Assembly (NCBI GenBank): GCA_008694505.1
Contig: VZDJ01007753.1
Location: 25,378,039-25,442,038 of the forward strand
From: Cyanoderma ruficeps
Lineage: Eukaryota; Chordata; Aves; Passeriformes; Timaliidae
Direction: 5' to 3'
DNA length: 64,000 bases
Made by a program: the position numbers and the translations under genes. Under the pieces are notes generated by a model, which saw only the letters and a program-made list of their open reading frames with translations, ran no database searches and was not told the origin of the DNA. This document shows positions 1 to 15,500 of this stretch, piece after piece. Position 1 is the first letter of the stretch; every line of letters begins with the position of its first letter.

Positions 1-449
1 GATCAAGGGAATTTTATAAGAGAACATTAAACTCGAGGAAAAGAGACTAATTAATCCCATAACTTAAATCACCACTTTTCATTTTAAAATCCAAACTGTG
101 CATCAAATGTTAATACTCACCTTTTTTCTCCTCAATAAAAAACAACCTATTTGTGAAAGGTTTTGCTGATGGGGGGGGTGTCTCTAAACAAGGATTTAAT
201 AGTGAATAGTGCCAGAACACACTGCTGTACATGAAGTTATTTAAAAAAACTTATGAAATAATGGTGAGTTATGATAAGCCACAGAAACTCAAGCCATAAT
301 CTCATAAAACCATTTGGGAAGAATTGCAAGTAAAATAATAATGTGGCAATTTGCAACTGCATTAAGTTTACAGAGGGGATAATAAATCACAGCGTGTGCT
401 TTCTAAAAGAAATCTCCTGAAATATAGTAAGTAGCTGAATTTTTTGTAC
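1..449 (-). other. STRN3 intron 9 (partial)
   Basis: AT-rich intronic sequence holds only a G8 run at 171-178. The next exon, expected to encode AEPITFPSG, is not here. Confidence 0.85.
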
Positions 450-590
450 CTTCCTCTGCTCTTGCACCTTCATGATCAGTCATTCTAGAAGAGGGTGACC
501 TAGATTGATTAATGATTCCTGAAGGGATGTGGGGTATCTCATCATCGCCCAGATCAGCTATCATGTCGTGAAGTTTTGTCCTGTTGACTC
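450..590 (-). CDS. STRN3: STRN3 coding exon 9
   Basis: This 141-nt exon encodes VNRTKLHDMIADLGDDEIPH, IPSGIINQSRSPSSRMTDHE and GARAEE, plus one base. The acceptor is TTTACAG|GA and the donor is GGAAG|GTACAA. It is the last exon in the window. The next one, expected to start AEPITFPSG, is not present in positions 1-449. Confidence 0.95.
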
Positions 591-3500
591 CTGTAAATTA
601 ATGTCAGCAGCAAAAATTCATTTGATTGCTACCGCTTGACTTGACTGAAGTCTAAAAATCCATTAAATAAGAATAATTACTGATGGGACCTCCTTAAAAT
701 AAATAGTGCTTTGCTTTTGTTTAGTAATATTTTGGAAATCAAAAGCAGGAGTTAATACATCAAATCTGAAAACTACATGCAAACAATTTCAATTCACTAA
801 ATCAAAGAATAACTCCTCTGTGCTCTGCAGATCTATTCTACAATTTCCTGTAGGAAAGAGAAAAAATATCATCTTACAGCCCTACTGAAAAGTCAAGCCA
901 AATACTAAAAGAACATTCATTATTAAACAAAAAACGTATGAATTAAACATTTTCTAATAATATTACACAACTTTATACTAAACAATTTAACATTAAAAAA
1001 CAGAGTGCAAATTAAAAATAAGCTTTAAAATGAGAGCAAAAGTACAGACAACTCATAATGGGGGTGCAACGAACAATTAACTTTCCCTGCTTTGAATGGT
1101 ATTTAAATTGTATGAAGTGTTTGTTAAACACAGGAGCAAGCATGCTTCCACCACTGTATGAAACTGCAGATGTATATTATATTACAATTATTATAAAAGC
1201 AAGCTTCTAGAAACAAAGCATTCTGAATTACATGTACATTTAATTAATATGTAGATATTAACAAACAAAAATAGTATAATTTAAAATATCTTTAAACTAC
1301 TAAATCAATTCCTGCTTTCACCTTTATAGCTTCCATGTCAAAAAGTCAAAGCTTTAATTATAAAGTGTATTTCAGTGAGAGAACATCTTTAAAGGAAACA
1401 AACCAGAATTATGGAAGACATAACCAAATTTTAACCAATAAAACAGCCCTTCCTGGGACTGCAAGCAGAGATATTGCAGACCATATAGTAAAGGAAGCAT
1501 TGGTGAATAAGTTCTTATGCTGAGGTGACATGTCTCACATTTATTAAAGAGGAAATTAAAACTAAACCAAAGCCTTTATTGTCAAAAAAGTAGAACGTAA
1601 ATACTGTGATTACAGATGACTTATCAAAATCAGAACTGTTCACTCAAATAGTTAAACACTAAAATATATTCTTTCAGAAAGTATCTGATCATTTCAGATC
1701 TCACTAGTTTAAATCAATGTGTTCAAAAATAAGTGTCCAAGAATAATAGAATTCTCTACAGATAATGGAGAATTCCCCGCAGAGGGGGATGACAACAAAA
1801 AGTATTTCTTGAAGCAGAATTATAGCAAGTATATCTCACATATCCCTAGAAGGATGCTATATAACTATTCTCATTAATATCTGCAAAACATTCTCATTTT
1901 GCTAAGTAATAAAACTCCCAATATTTATGTTTTTTCTGGTATTATTTTCTTTCCTTTATGGAACACTTAGTATTCTAGCTACATATACAGAAACTGCCAC
2001 CCAGAAGCAATTTGAGAATAAAACTGGCTTCCAAGTTTTCCTCATACAACACATCACTTGAGCAGTTAAATTTTGTTTCACTCTCCTGTAGGAGTATGTC
2101 TAGAAACCTGTGACCCCAGCTAATGAAGTGAATGTAAAATAATAATGAGAAATCTCTTCCGAACCAACATTCTATTTTTCTAACAGGCACTATACTGAAA
2201 AGATTTAATTTCTTAAGTATAGTACTTAATATTGCAGCTAGCAGGTGAAACTCACATAAGAAAAGTCACTCTTAAAATGGCCAGATCTCTACATCATCCA
2301 GACTACAAAGCTTGTCCTTGCCTTTATTCCAATCAGTCATCAGCCAGTCACCTACTGTGACCAGCAGCAGATATATTCTTGATTATAGTGCAATCAATAA
2401 AATGACAGGATAAAAGTCATGACTGGGACCCTAAACTGTTTACTTGAACAAACCCTTTGTTTCCAGAAGAGAAAACACCATTCGTCTTCTCCGTGTTGAT
2501 ATGTATGAACTGTTCAACACACTGATGCTAAATGCCAAAAATGGCTTATAAACTCCTACTCTATCTGAACTGAAAACATCTTCTCAAGGTGCTTCCATGC
2601 CAAACCCATGAGCAGGCGAAGTCTGTCTTGAAGCATACTCAGAAGAAATTAAAAGTAGTCCTGCCGCTCTGCTACCTTTAAGCAGCCATCCATTTAGTTT
2701 GTCACTAATTAGGGGACTGACAACCCTGCCTTTTAGCATTTTTCAGTTTGTTTGGGCACTTTTTATCCTTCAAGCATAACCTCAGAACAGTCTTCAATCA
2801 TCATACAATACAGAGAGAAGTTTACAAAGGAGCAGCTGCTGTTAGGAACAACTGTGTATTTCACACTGAAAAATTTGTCAATATTCAAGACTGTACCACT
2901 GCTACAGAAAACGGCACAAGTTTCTGCTTTCAAATAAGAGCAAGTGTACCTTCATATTACTGTTCAAGTAATTGTACTTAACATAATACTATTCAAGTAT
3001 TGTAAATGTTACAAGGAGATTTCCAAAGAAAAGAATGTGCCATCTCTGCATAAGCAACTATGTTCAAGGCACTAAATGGGATAACCTTTTTACCCTCAAA
3101 AAATCCAAGGACAAAAAAAATAAATTATAGACCTAATAGGGACAGAAGCAAAAGTCACAGTACCATATCAGTGTACTGTCCTTCAGAGATCGAAAGTGAA
3201 AAAGATAACTGAATATTTAGTGATGAAAAGTTTTAGTCTGAGAGGCCTTAAGCAGAGTTCTATTAGGTCCAAGTCTGAATATAACAGAGATTCTTGTATG
3301 TCAAGAACAGGTGACAGTAATGAAGATGGTAAAATTCAGATCTGTTTTCCCTCCTATCAACTATTAAGCTATTTCCAGAAATCAAGGGTAGGAAAGTGAA
3401 TGGAACGGATATTATTTTGTAAGTACAGAACAATTAAACTGAAGGAAAAGAGCAGAAAAGTTAAAAAAGCGCAAAAAGCTAAGGAGAAACAGTAAGAGTA

Positions 3501-6500
3501 TCTTCATTTCAACAGTGACATATACATACGTACACAAGACTAGAAACTTTCAAACTGAGAACACATTATGCTGACCTGATAGAATGAAATGAGATACACA
3601 ACGCCTTCACTATTATACCCTGCAAAGGTGACAGGCTATATCTGAAAAAGTCATCCCTTGACTTACTTGCCAAAATTTATCTTATCGAAGTCGGGCAATA
3701 AATAGGCCTTAAATTCAGCATATCACTGAAAAGAGACGCCTACTTTTGTAGAAATCAAACCTAACTCCTTATCAATGTATCATGGTAAGTCCAGTACAGG
3801 TGTGGTTTGTTTCTCTGCTTCTGGGGTTTTTTAACAGAAGAATTCTTCAATAAACAGATTTTGCATTATTTCACAGCTGACATTTTAAAGGAAATCAAAG
3901 AGTGGGGTAGTGGATTTTTGTTACTGTTCTGTTCTATTTTTAAAGATCCTTTAAAAAAGAGGTAGTATTTTTACATTACATGGTGACTACCTGGTAAGAC
4001 ACCCTCTTTCTCCCCAGCGAACAAGAGTATTACTTAATGGAAACATATGTTGTCAGAAGATGACCTTAATTAAGGTGTTCCACCCAAAAGAAAACACAGG
4101 GATACAGACTAGAGAAAAATCAATATAGAATCAGATCTTCTTCTGTTCACTTATTTATGTGTACGTGTGGAATTAAAGTTTCCATACCTGGGGACACGGC
4201 TGTGTCTGCCTGGTGATGTTATAGTGTAAATACAGATTATGGCAGATACCAGACGCATAACCAACAAAAGAACCCATCAGAATGTCTGTCCTATTATGCT
4301 GTCTTCGAAATAATCCAAGAGATGACATTTAATGCACATTTGTTTGATGGTTATGATTATATATACTACCATGCAGATAAGTTCTGATGGTACTCAAAAT
4401 AAATTCTGATAAAAGTTAAAACAGTGAAGAGCAAAGGAAGAGATATGTATTCAGAATGAAGTTCCCAAATGACCAGACATGAGCAGCAGGAATAAAAAAG
4501 CCCTTCAACATTATTTACAGTTTCAGAATGTTAAAAAGCTGAAAAAAACCCTACAAAATCGTATTTAAATAAATCTGCCCTACCTTGAATGCATACTCTG
4601 TGTGTGGAGATCTCACATCCAATTAGCTCAGTGATTTAGAGGCTAGTTTTTAATCAGAAACTATCATGAATGTGAGAACCAAAGAATCTCACAAACTACC
4701 TAGTAAGACTATATGTGTTCAGGGTTTCCCAAAGGAGAATTCAAACTTAAAACTCAAAACACTAAACAATGACTTATGTTACTTCTCAGCACCATCACAC
4801 ACAGCTGTCTCCTAAATACTGTCTTCTGTGAACTAAAGATTTCAAAATTCCTTTAGATGAAGAAAACTTTGTTACTTTGCAGCCACCATGGTTCAAAATA
4901 TCTAAAATGTAAAGAATTTAGTAAGAAAATATCAAATAAAATAAGTCCATTTTGGTATTAGAAACAAATTTCTAATCCTGCCAAATATTTCATGCAAATT
5001 TGATGTCAACTGCAGACTTACATTTTCAATGCTGATACACATTAGCATGCAGATGACTACTGCAGGCTCTCACTAAAGCAAAGACTAGGTGAAAATCTTT
5101 GCTTCATCCAAGTTTTTAAGTTAATGTGTGTGTACAAGTCATGCAAAAATGCTGAAAAGACAACAAACATGCACTAACTGCCTTTGTTACATGTTACAAA
5201 GTAAATTCAAATCTTATTACAGAATTCTTCAGGAAGTGTTATATTTTAATTATCATGTAATTTAGTTAGTGTATACCTATACACGTTTGCAAACTGAAGA
5301 AATTTGTTATTTACTAGTTATCTCCAGAAAATGTTAAAAATACTTCCAAAATAAAAGCACAGCAATCATGGGAGCTTCTCTAAAGCGACATGGGATGTCA
5401 TCCAGAGGGACCTGGACAAGCTCCAGGAGCAGGTCCATGGGAACCTCATGAGGTTTAACAAGACCAGGTGCTGGTGCTGCACCTGGGTTGGGGCAATCCC
5501 CGGAATCAGCACAGGCTGGGGATGGACAGATGGAGCAGCCCTGCCCAGAAGGACTTGGGGGTGCTGGAGGGTGAGAGGCTGGACATGACCCAGCCATGGG
5601 CACTCCCAGCCCAGAGAGCCAAACGTGTCCTGGGCTGCATCCAAAGCAGCGTGGGCAGCAGGGCCAGGGAGGGGATCCTGCCCCTCTGCTCTGCTCTGCT
5701 GAGACCCCACCTGCAGGGCTGCATCAGCTCTGGGTGCCAGCACAGGAAGGACATGGACCTGCTGGAGTGACTCCAGAAGTATGGAATGGATTTAAACTAA
5801 AAGGGTAGGTTTAGACTGGGTATTAGGAGGAAACTCTTTACTGTAGGAGTGATGAGGCACTGGAACAGGAATTCAGAGAAGTTGTGTGTGGTCCATCCCT
5901 GAAGTGTTCAAGGGCAGGTTGGATGGGGCTCTGAGCAACCTGGTCCCCACCCATGGTAGGGGGGTTGGAATTAGATGATCTTTAATGTCCCTTCCAAGAC
6001 AAACCATTCTATGACGACAGATTTAATACCACTTTATGCACTACGAACTTTGTACAGTTGATAACATAATTTCCAAAAGCATTTTTATCAGGTATTTCCC
6101 TGGCGTTTGGTTTAAACTACATAGTTAAAAATAGGTCAACTGGTCAGAAAACTCAGAGAGTAAAGAGATACCAAATAAAATGTTGGTAAATGCAAAAAAG
6201 TAAGGGCACTATAAAGATTATCTCCTAAACAAAGCCACCAAAAAGTTCATATTTACATTACAGGCATTTCCTAATTCTCCATGCACAAGGCTGTAAAAAT
6301 AATTACAAGCCCAGAAATAGCAATTACAGACTGATTCATGCTCATATTAAAAAAAAAAACCAAAACAAAAAGCAAATAAAAAACCCATCCCACCACCCCC
6401 AGAAAAAGCTCAACAACCCCCAGTCCCACTACAGTATCACAATATTATACTTTAAGAAGCAAATGAAGTTTAAAATCTTTCAGACTAGAAATGTCCTCAA

Positions 6501-9500
6501 AATGCAAGTTGTTCGTTATTTTTACACTAACATTCCTATGCATTTAGTTCTCTTCACCTCTTTAACCTTGAAATTTTGTCTTTTTAACATTTCTCATTTA
6601 TGAAATGGCTGTCAAAAATTTTGACATATTCACATTCAGCAGGTAGAAAGTTAAAGTTGGTTGCCCCCATTACAGAAAATGATGCTTAATGGAAAAAATA
6701 ATAAAAAAACCAACAAACACAACTTGTGAGAAAAAATGTCTTCTGTATAGATAGGCAAAAAAGTGTTGCATTACAAGATTCAGAATCTGCACTTACTCTT
6801 TACCCCTTTCTTCCCCTTTCGTTCCTTCTTGTACTGTTCCTTCAGTTTACTTATTAGTCCCTGGTCTACATCCCAAACCTCAGCAGTTGGGGACAGGTCA
6901 TCTTTGTCTACATGCAGCATATTATTAAAAGAAAAATAATCAGCAATTGGCAATGCAAGCTGTTGGTGAATTACTGTCATAGCTGTATAAGAGCATTAAT
7001 AAAAGTTATTAATAAATCTTTATTTTAAAGGTGCAGTCTCAGTTTTAAGTTTATAAAAGACCAAGTTGCACTTCATACAGTTTTCCAAGGTACTGTATAT
7101 TATCAGTTACATATTTGAAAATTGTACGTTAATTTGTTACCAAGGAGCAGACATATTAAGCTTCATAAGTAACTGTGTACGTTAGATACTTCAAAATACA
7201 CAAAAATTCATTGGTGCTCAGAAACAATTACTGCATCTTTAGAAAGACAGTGTTAAGAAATTATTCAGCCAGTGTTGAATAAGCAAATAAAAGCATTCAT
7301 GCTATATCTCTCATGAAAATGCAAGCTGAGTAAGTCAGTGCCAGTTTATTCATGAAGACCACCATGCATCCTTTCGCATTCATTCTACATGCACAAGAAA
7401 GAAACCTTGGTCCTACATATAACCAGAGAAACAAGTCTATCAATACAGTTTTTCACATAAAGATGAAGAAAAGTAATTTGCACTGGTGGACATCCCACTA
7501 CATTCCAGAAATTAAATCATAATTAGCAGAAATACAACATTCCACAGTAGTTTCACAAGCCACATCTTCTTCTGCTTCACAAATATTGCAGAGTTAATTA
7601 CTCTTTATGAAAAGTCATGTCTCCACTTCTCTGAACTATCTATCTCAATCCTTTCTAGAAACTCAGAATTAGTAAAAAGATAAACCTGTTTCTAAGACAA
7701 GGCAAACAACACTTGCAGAAGCATTTCTGCTAGTAGACAACCAGGCAGCAACCGAACTTGGTTTGTGTGCCAGTTCAGCTTTATACTCACAAATTCTTTA
7801 GGCATAAAGCCACAAGACTTAGTTCCTCAGTTCCCAACTTCCAATCATACCTACAATATGATTGTACCCATTTTTGAAGTTATAACCATTACAATCACGA
7901 AAGTGCACTAAAGGAGTCATATACAGTAGAAACAAAGTAACATGCATTTAGAATAAGAACAATAGGAGCCATTCCAAGTACATGCTTCATGACAAAACAT
8001 GACAACAAGTGAGAAGAGAGATACCCTAGGATACTGATGCATCTACCATCACTCAGTGACAATGCTGATCAAAGAGGTGGAATACGGAATACAGAGATGG
8101 CAAGGGCGGTGAAACATGAAACGAGAGCACAACAGCAGAGTCCCACAAAGAACGCTGACGATGAGAAGGGAACAATGACATCCTACACCAAACTACTGCT
8201 ACATCTCCCAGGCTGCAAACACAAAGACCTCAATCTCTCTGATCACTGGGCCTAAGCGCTGACAGAGAGGAATAGTGATAACTCAGGAAACACAAGAAGC
8301 ACAGAAAGGTAAGTCAGAGAACATGCCCCATCAAAGAGGAAAAAAAAATCAAACCCACTAAAACTCAATTAAAAGAAAATTCCGTTAAAAACTAATTAAT
8401 AAAATTCCAAAGCACTATTAATAAAACAAACAAAAATCAGCTCGGTTGCAGAATTGCAGAGAAGGATTAGGGAATTAAACTGAACCAGAAGATGACCACA
8501 CGTAACATCAATGCAATGCTATTCTAAAAAATGTCATTTTGGTATATTTTAAAAGGTGCAGTGCATTAAACCAGGACAGTTCTGGTAATGACAAAATTGA
8601 AGTAACATGTTCAGTCTGTGTTCAACACTGGAAGTTTAGAAAATGTCTGCAGAGTGCAAAACAAATAGGGCATTAAATATCAAGACAAAGAATTTGAAGG
8701 AATCGGGCTCATTCAGTCAACAAAAACCAGGAAAAGTGCAAGCCTGCAAACATAAACATTCAAAACCAACACTGCTGGCTGCAAAAATGTAGGCTGTTAA
8801 CAGAAAACTAGATAAAACACAAACTCTGATTATCTGGGTAGGCTGTAAAATGAATTTCAAACAAGATTTTTATGAAAACCCAGCAGTGTTTCTCTCCAGC
8901 AGGCCTACATATATTAGGCTATTTCAGAACAGAGCCATGTAACTAAAAGACCTCTGCAATTGCCTCCAACAGTGACCTTCCATGCACTAAACTGATACAG
9001 GACAGCACAGAGGATTCAGGATGTCCACTGACCAGTATAACTGAATGGAGAAAGTCTGGCTTTAAATTTTTCTATTTTTTAAGTGTTTTGAAGATGACCC
9101 AAGAGACTGTGAATTTTAGTCACACTCTGCCACCCAGAACTCTGGGCACAGTCATTCTCTGACTCATGGTCCATCTCTAAGGAGAACTTCTGTGTTTCCT
9201 GGGGAAGAGAAATCCAGTGATGAACATATGAAACCATAAGCAGAATAAAGAGACTACATAGTATGTTAAGTCTGCAATATGTAGCACAATATATGTAACA
9301 ATACATATATATTGCTGTTTGCTTAAGCAAACCGAAGTTATATGCATTTTTTCTTGATACTAAATCACAAGGGATTTTTAATTTCTTTTAATCTGAAACT
9401 GTACATTCTTTTTTTAGTATGTCACATACTTTGATTCTTCATGTAACAGTGCCTGAACTTGCTCATCTTTCAGTATTTTGAAGATAAGCTGTCCCTAAGT

Positions 9501-12500
9501 AAAACATGGTGCATGACAGGACACATTAAATCACAATGTTTGGAATTAATTTAACACTCAAAGTATGTTAACTAAGGCATTTACATAAAAAAGAATTTGT
9601 TCATAAAAAGCTGTAATATAGAAGATAACAAAAGCAATCCAAACTTCATGACACTCGCTGACAGGTTTGAAGAAGTCTTCAACAGCAAAAATGTAACTAT
9701 CAGATTTGGTGCTGGAATATTTTAGGATACTGAAAGTTGGACCTACAAATAATACTTTGCAATTAAGTACTGTAAATATTACTAAAGTAAGACTAGGCAA
9801 TATATTTAGAGCCTAAACATCAGATGTTTTCCAGATACTAAATAAAAGCATTATAACTAATTAGAGATGTAAATATTACTTTTGTTTCAGAATGCTTAAA
9901 TGTTTGCAAGAGTAAGAAGTGATAGGAAGAAGCTAATGACAGGAAAACTAAAACAGAAGAAAGAAAAATCTATGGAAACGGAACAGAGCAACTACTACGT
10001 TATGAAGAAAAATTCAAATTTCAACTGAAATATTTAAGTTCATGATTGATGCAGTTGTTTAGGAAGTAATAGTACATATTCATTTAAATTAAGTTTCCCC
10101 TCAAAATAAGTAACTAACTGGATGGACCTGGATATTTGAAGTATCAAGTTTCATACAGTTCAAAATAACATGATAGGCTAAAATAAATTGGTTTAGGCAG
10201 TGTATTATTTTATTTAAGAAAGCATTAAAGTGAGACAGTATTTAAAATGTTACTTGTGATAGCTAACAAAGAAGTCTTGTCATATTTACGCTGATCTTTA
10301 AAAAGTAGCAGAAGCCCAAGATATGATGGATTCTATCCATAAATGCCCATTTAAGGAAAGGACATCTCTACTAGAATCAGTGACATACTGTGAAAAAATA
10401 TTGCTACTACAGTTGTAGGCATCTTTAACTGATTTAAATAGTAAGTTACAAAATATACAAAAAAACTTATGAAAATTGTCTTCATATAGCAAAACGCAGA
10501 ACATACTTTGAAAGATGAAAGTAGGTTTATGTTTTATTTCCTCCTTCCCACTTTCTTGTCTCAGATAGGAGTTTTTTGATAGCAGTGGGATTGCTGCAGT
10601 TAAATCAGCTGTCGCAAGTATGTACAAACTCCTAAAATGCTCTGCCTCACTTTGCTATGGGTTCATTTAAATTGCAATAAAAAACATTCAAACAGCTCTG
10701 AAAAGTGTGGTGGATCAATTCAATTTTTAAAACAGGCCTTAAAATTGGGCAACTACTTGAGAAAATGCCAGACACAAAACACACTGGAAAGTAATCTTTG
10801 GCAACAATGACTTGGAATTTCAATGGGCAAGCTAGTTCAACACAGTAGGTTTCAGCAGCCTGCCATGGATAAATCTTTGACTCCATGAATTACAGTATCA
10901 AACTATCTTGCCTTTCATATACAATAGTAAGACTGATACTAGAACCACAACTTTCGACATCACTATGTATTTGAAGGGATGTTGCGAGCAGAGTCAAAAA
11001 TTCTTGCCTCAGGTTCTATGAGACATCTTAACACCAAGAGATCTGCCTGTGTGCCTAAATGAAAAGATCATCAAGAAATTGTTCAAGTAACATCATCAAC
11101 TTCAAAAGGGAACAACAGCAAGTAACTAAAATGCTACTAAAAATAGACAGTTATCACCAAAACTAAAGGTAACAGCTTGTTCAGCTTCATCTTCCAACTA
11201 GAAATGAGACTGAGTTTTAAAAATAAAGGTGACTAATCCTTTGATACTACTTTTTAGGAAAGAATGCTTTCTGATCCTTGGTACCTTCAAAATCAAGACT
11301 GGGTCATTTTCCCCGAAGATGCATCATTACTTGAATTTTTGTAAACATTTGTATTTTCTTTGCTCATTGGGATGTTTATTAAATATGACTTCATTGTAAC
11401 AATGACATAAAATGCTCAAACAACATGATCTAACGGTAGTCTGGGGCTTACAATTTAAGACCTGCAGTATCTAACTAGAAAATTGTTTGTACCACAGTTC
11501 AAAATTAAGACAGTCCATTTCCCATTTAAAGGCAGATACTGATTACTTGGGTCACTATTCTTTTTCCTATACAAATTTTCTCCTTCTTTCAATCTCCTCT
11601 TTTGAAACATAGAGGTTGCAGAAGTTACTGACCTAACATATTTTGTTTCACATCAAATTACTAATAAAAAAGGTGGGCTGTTAGAAATGGTATTTTTTAA
11701 AAAAAATTTTACTAATATAAGCCATATTAGCAACATCTAAAAATCTCAGTCAGAAAAATAGAAGAACTAATTGTCCATTTTTCAAGCACGTCTAAGAAAT
11801 TAATTTAACTTAGGTACAAGAAATTTGAATGTCCTGATAAGAAACAAGTAGGGAAAAAAAAAACAACCTCTATTTGAAAGAAAATTTAATCCAGGTATAA
11901 AAACATTCAGAATCCTAGCCTTTCTTATCTAAGAAAGAAAATATTCTCCTCTTAGTTTTGAAATCAAAAACAAAACCTGGGACAAATGTAACTACAATTG
12001 TACTTGCAGCATCTACAACAACATATATATACATATATACATGGAAGTTTCACCATACAGTATATAATTTTCTAAGCATCAATGTTTGATCATCACATTC
12101 ATCCACACATCCACACCATTTTAGTAGGTATTACAAAACTCTTAGGAACTATAATGAACAATTATTCCCTTATTTTTAAATGCCTTTATTAGTGTCTTAC
12201 CCCATTCTGTTCCATCTCCTGAACTTCGAGCTTCTCCAGCTCCCTCACCATCTTCAGCTGTCACTAAAAAGTCGAATTCTTTCAAAGCTTCTTCAGTATC
12301 AGGGTCATCTGTAAGGTCAGCAGCTAAACCTTCATTACCAATCTGCAACAAGACAAATATTTTCCTGCATTTGAATCATAAACAGATTTTCTAGTCCTTT
12401 AGGTTAGAAGATCTGGAGAATATTCTCACTGAGTAATTTGTTGCATGAGAAAACATTTTTCAATTTAAAATGCAAAAAAAGAAACTTAGATCTCAGTTGG

Positions 12501-15500
12501 CTTATCAAAACAAAAGAGAGCAGGGCAGTTTAGTGAACACTAGGAAATAAGAACACTGACACTAGCTTTAGCGACAAAAATCCCATACACCCCAGTCTTC
12601 ATTTTTTTTAATTTAACAATTAGACAAGTTTGTTGATTTTCTTGCCCTATCAATAGCTCTGCAGAGAAAGTTGACAAACTGTGCTTTCTACTGGTCCAGA
12701 AGCCTTTCTTTCTTTTTGCTTTCCAGTTCTATTTCAGTGCTAAGCATAAGCTTGGAATACAGAGCATTTTAAGAAAATTATTTTTACTATTTTTAACCCC
12801 ATCTTCACCTTAAACAAAGCAAATAAACCCTTTATTAAGGTATCAGTGAAAAGTTTTGTTTCATTCTTCAGATGAAGAAATTTTCCATGTGAGGTTATTT
12901 GCACCAGGTTCTTACTTTTTCAGAAAGAGACATTTTTAAAAACTATATAACTATAAATGATCCTTTTGCTTTCTATAAAAAACCCCCAAGCTTTGTCAAA
13001 AGTCAAAAAGTGAGTGTAAGATCTTCATAAATGCTTAGATATTTACTTGATAGGTTTTTTTATCAGACTTTTTATAGTAAAAAAAAAGGGATTCAACTCA
13101 ATGCTTGACCAATCTCTTTACCAGAAGTCCAAGGTATGGTGAAAACCCCTTCCTGACAAATCAATATGGGAGATTTATGACTTGGATCAAGCCAAGCTAA
13201 CTATTTAGGAAAATCCAATGCAGCCAGAGGGTCATCATGCTACAGAATACGGTTCTGAGCAAAAAGTAACAAAACTGTTAGCAGAATATTCATAAATCAG
13301 TATCTCTAAATACAGAAACCCCCAAAACAGGGATTCATTACAGGAGAAAGAATTAAAATGGGACAGGTAAACACTGTCTACCCTACCTAAAAAGATGCCC
13401 ACAGAACGGAAAACTAGGCACAAACAGAACACAACTAACAGATCCTTAAACAAAAGGTTATTTGAGACAAGTCTCTGCTAGGTTCTTAATATATTTAGTG
13501 AAAAACTGCCTAGAAGGAAGAATTAAACATATAGTTGATATGGAAGCAATTTTTTTTCCACATTACATAATTTCATTTCCTCTGAGGAACTGTTTCTACC
13601 TTGTTCAAAATTCAGAAAGGATGAACATTGTACTGTGCTAAATTTGCCTCATAAAGTGACTCAAAGTATGCAGAAAAGATGAAATGGCCAATTCATCACT
13701 TAATCCATAATTGCAAACAGCATGGTTTGTTGTTTTGAAGTTCACAAGGTAAGGTATGAAGTAAACCACCAAATTTATTAGTAATGCATCTGCATAGAAT
13801 CCATTCAGATAACAGAAGTGCAACAAACACTTTGACATTGCATATTTATATCATCTCTAGAGAAAAAATTCCTTTTTTAAAGGGAATTTCAGATCTATTA
13901 AGAAAAAAAGAAAATATCTTTTACTTTGTGTTTTTTATTTATCCGATGCTTTTCTTTTCCTTCTGCAATATCTTCTATCATGTCATTCTCCTCTTCTTCA
14001 TCACTATCGTCAGCATTTTCTAAGAAATTGAAGGTTTCAAGAACATCACCAGAATTCCTATAAAAATAAAAACATTAAGAATCCATTTTACTCGCTGAAG
14101 AGATTTAGAAGATTAACCAGACTAAACAAAAATGCCATCTGATAGCTTAAGAGCTCTAAAACCAGTAAAACAAGAAATTACTGAATGAAGAATTTCCTAC
14201 AACTGCTCAAATCCTTATTACAAAAGCACCACTCAACAGACTCTTGCCTTAAAATAAGAAAGTGATTAGATTACATAATTCAACATCAACACACAATTTT
14301 CCTGTATATCACGATAGTATAACATACATGCATGTATGTAATAGGTGTATATGTTCTTATGTATAATCAATTTTAGTTAAGTACATAATCATTTGTGGTC
14401 AGCTACACTCAGTTGTTGACAGACTCTCCAGCTGGAAGTTCAATGTGAACTGACCAGTACACATCAATGACTAAGCAAAACAAACTATGCATTTCTTATC
14501 TCTTTACTTACCTTTTGATTTCCTGTCCCTTTTGTTTTGACGAAGGAGATTCACCCCCATTCAGGATCTGTTCTAAGTTCTTTGTCTCTACTGAACCATT
14601 TGGTTCTGAATTGGAGAGCCCAAGCAAAGACCTTACCCGCTGGGAGCGTACATCCAGTATTGTATCTGTGTAACCTACTTCCTGAAGATACCTAGAGATG
14701 TGAAGAGAAGAAAGAAAGAGGAAAGGATATTTGATGAAAAAGGAAACTTAGTATTCACTGTTGAAAATGAATGCCACTGTTGTATCATTTAAGGAAAAAT
14801 AAGCTTTGCTATCCATCTTACATGGAAAACCTTACTCTGTACTGCTTAAAGCTCAGGACTCCAAGGTCCTGCAGAACAAAGCACTGTCTGCCCACCTCAG
14901 TTACTCTGGTTCACAGAGCTCCTCAAACCGCAAGGAAAATATCCAAAAATGCTACTTACTGTCGCAGTAACTGTCTGCCTTGCTTCCAGGTCAATTGGCT
15001 ATTCTGAGGTACTGCAGGAACCTCTGTATCTTTGGTATCTTCTGAAAGACACGGTGTCAGAGTTAACATCTAACTTATACTGCTTTTAGACACAAATAAA
15101 AATTCCCATCAAGTCAGAAATATGCATCATGATCTCTAGTTTCAATTGGGTAAAAATGTACCCAAAATGTGTTACTGGTAATATAGAAGAGGGGGGGGGG
15201 AGAAGAGAGGGGGTGGTATATAAATCTGCAGACCACAATTTTAAGCCACACACTATATAAATACAGGTCAAAAGGCTTCCCAAAGTCCAACATTTCAAAA
15301 GAAGTCCAACCGAATTCTACTTGTTAAAGAGCCCAGCATTGTTAGGAGAAATGCTTTCTTCCATCCGCAATACTTTAAAGAGCAAAACTGGTATTATTGA
15401 CTTGCTATTTACAACTGCAAAATCAGATGCAGAAAAGCAGAAACTCCAGAAAAGCAGTAAGGATAGCTTGTTTTTTTTCTTCTTTGGAGTCTTTTCCTTG

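Larger units (their letters stand above)
591..6796 (-). other. STRN3 intron 8
   Basis: The intron is 6.2 kb and AT-rich. Apart from the CR1 copy (5375-6014) and the A/C-rich tract (6345-6425), nothing recognisable is seen. The open frames of 60-77 codons here have no family resemblance. Confidence 0.8.

Noticed and set aside
5334..5808. Several overlapping 70-125-codon frames near 5.3-5.8 kb
   Set aside because: They are all produced by the GC-rich CR1 fragment and are not genes.
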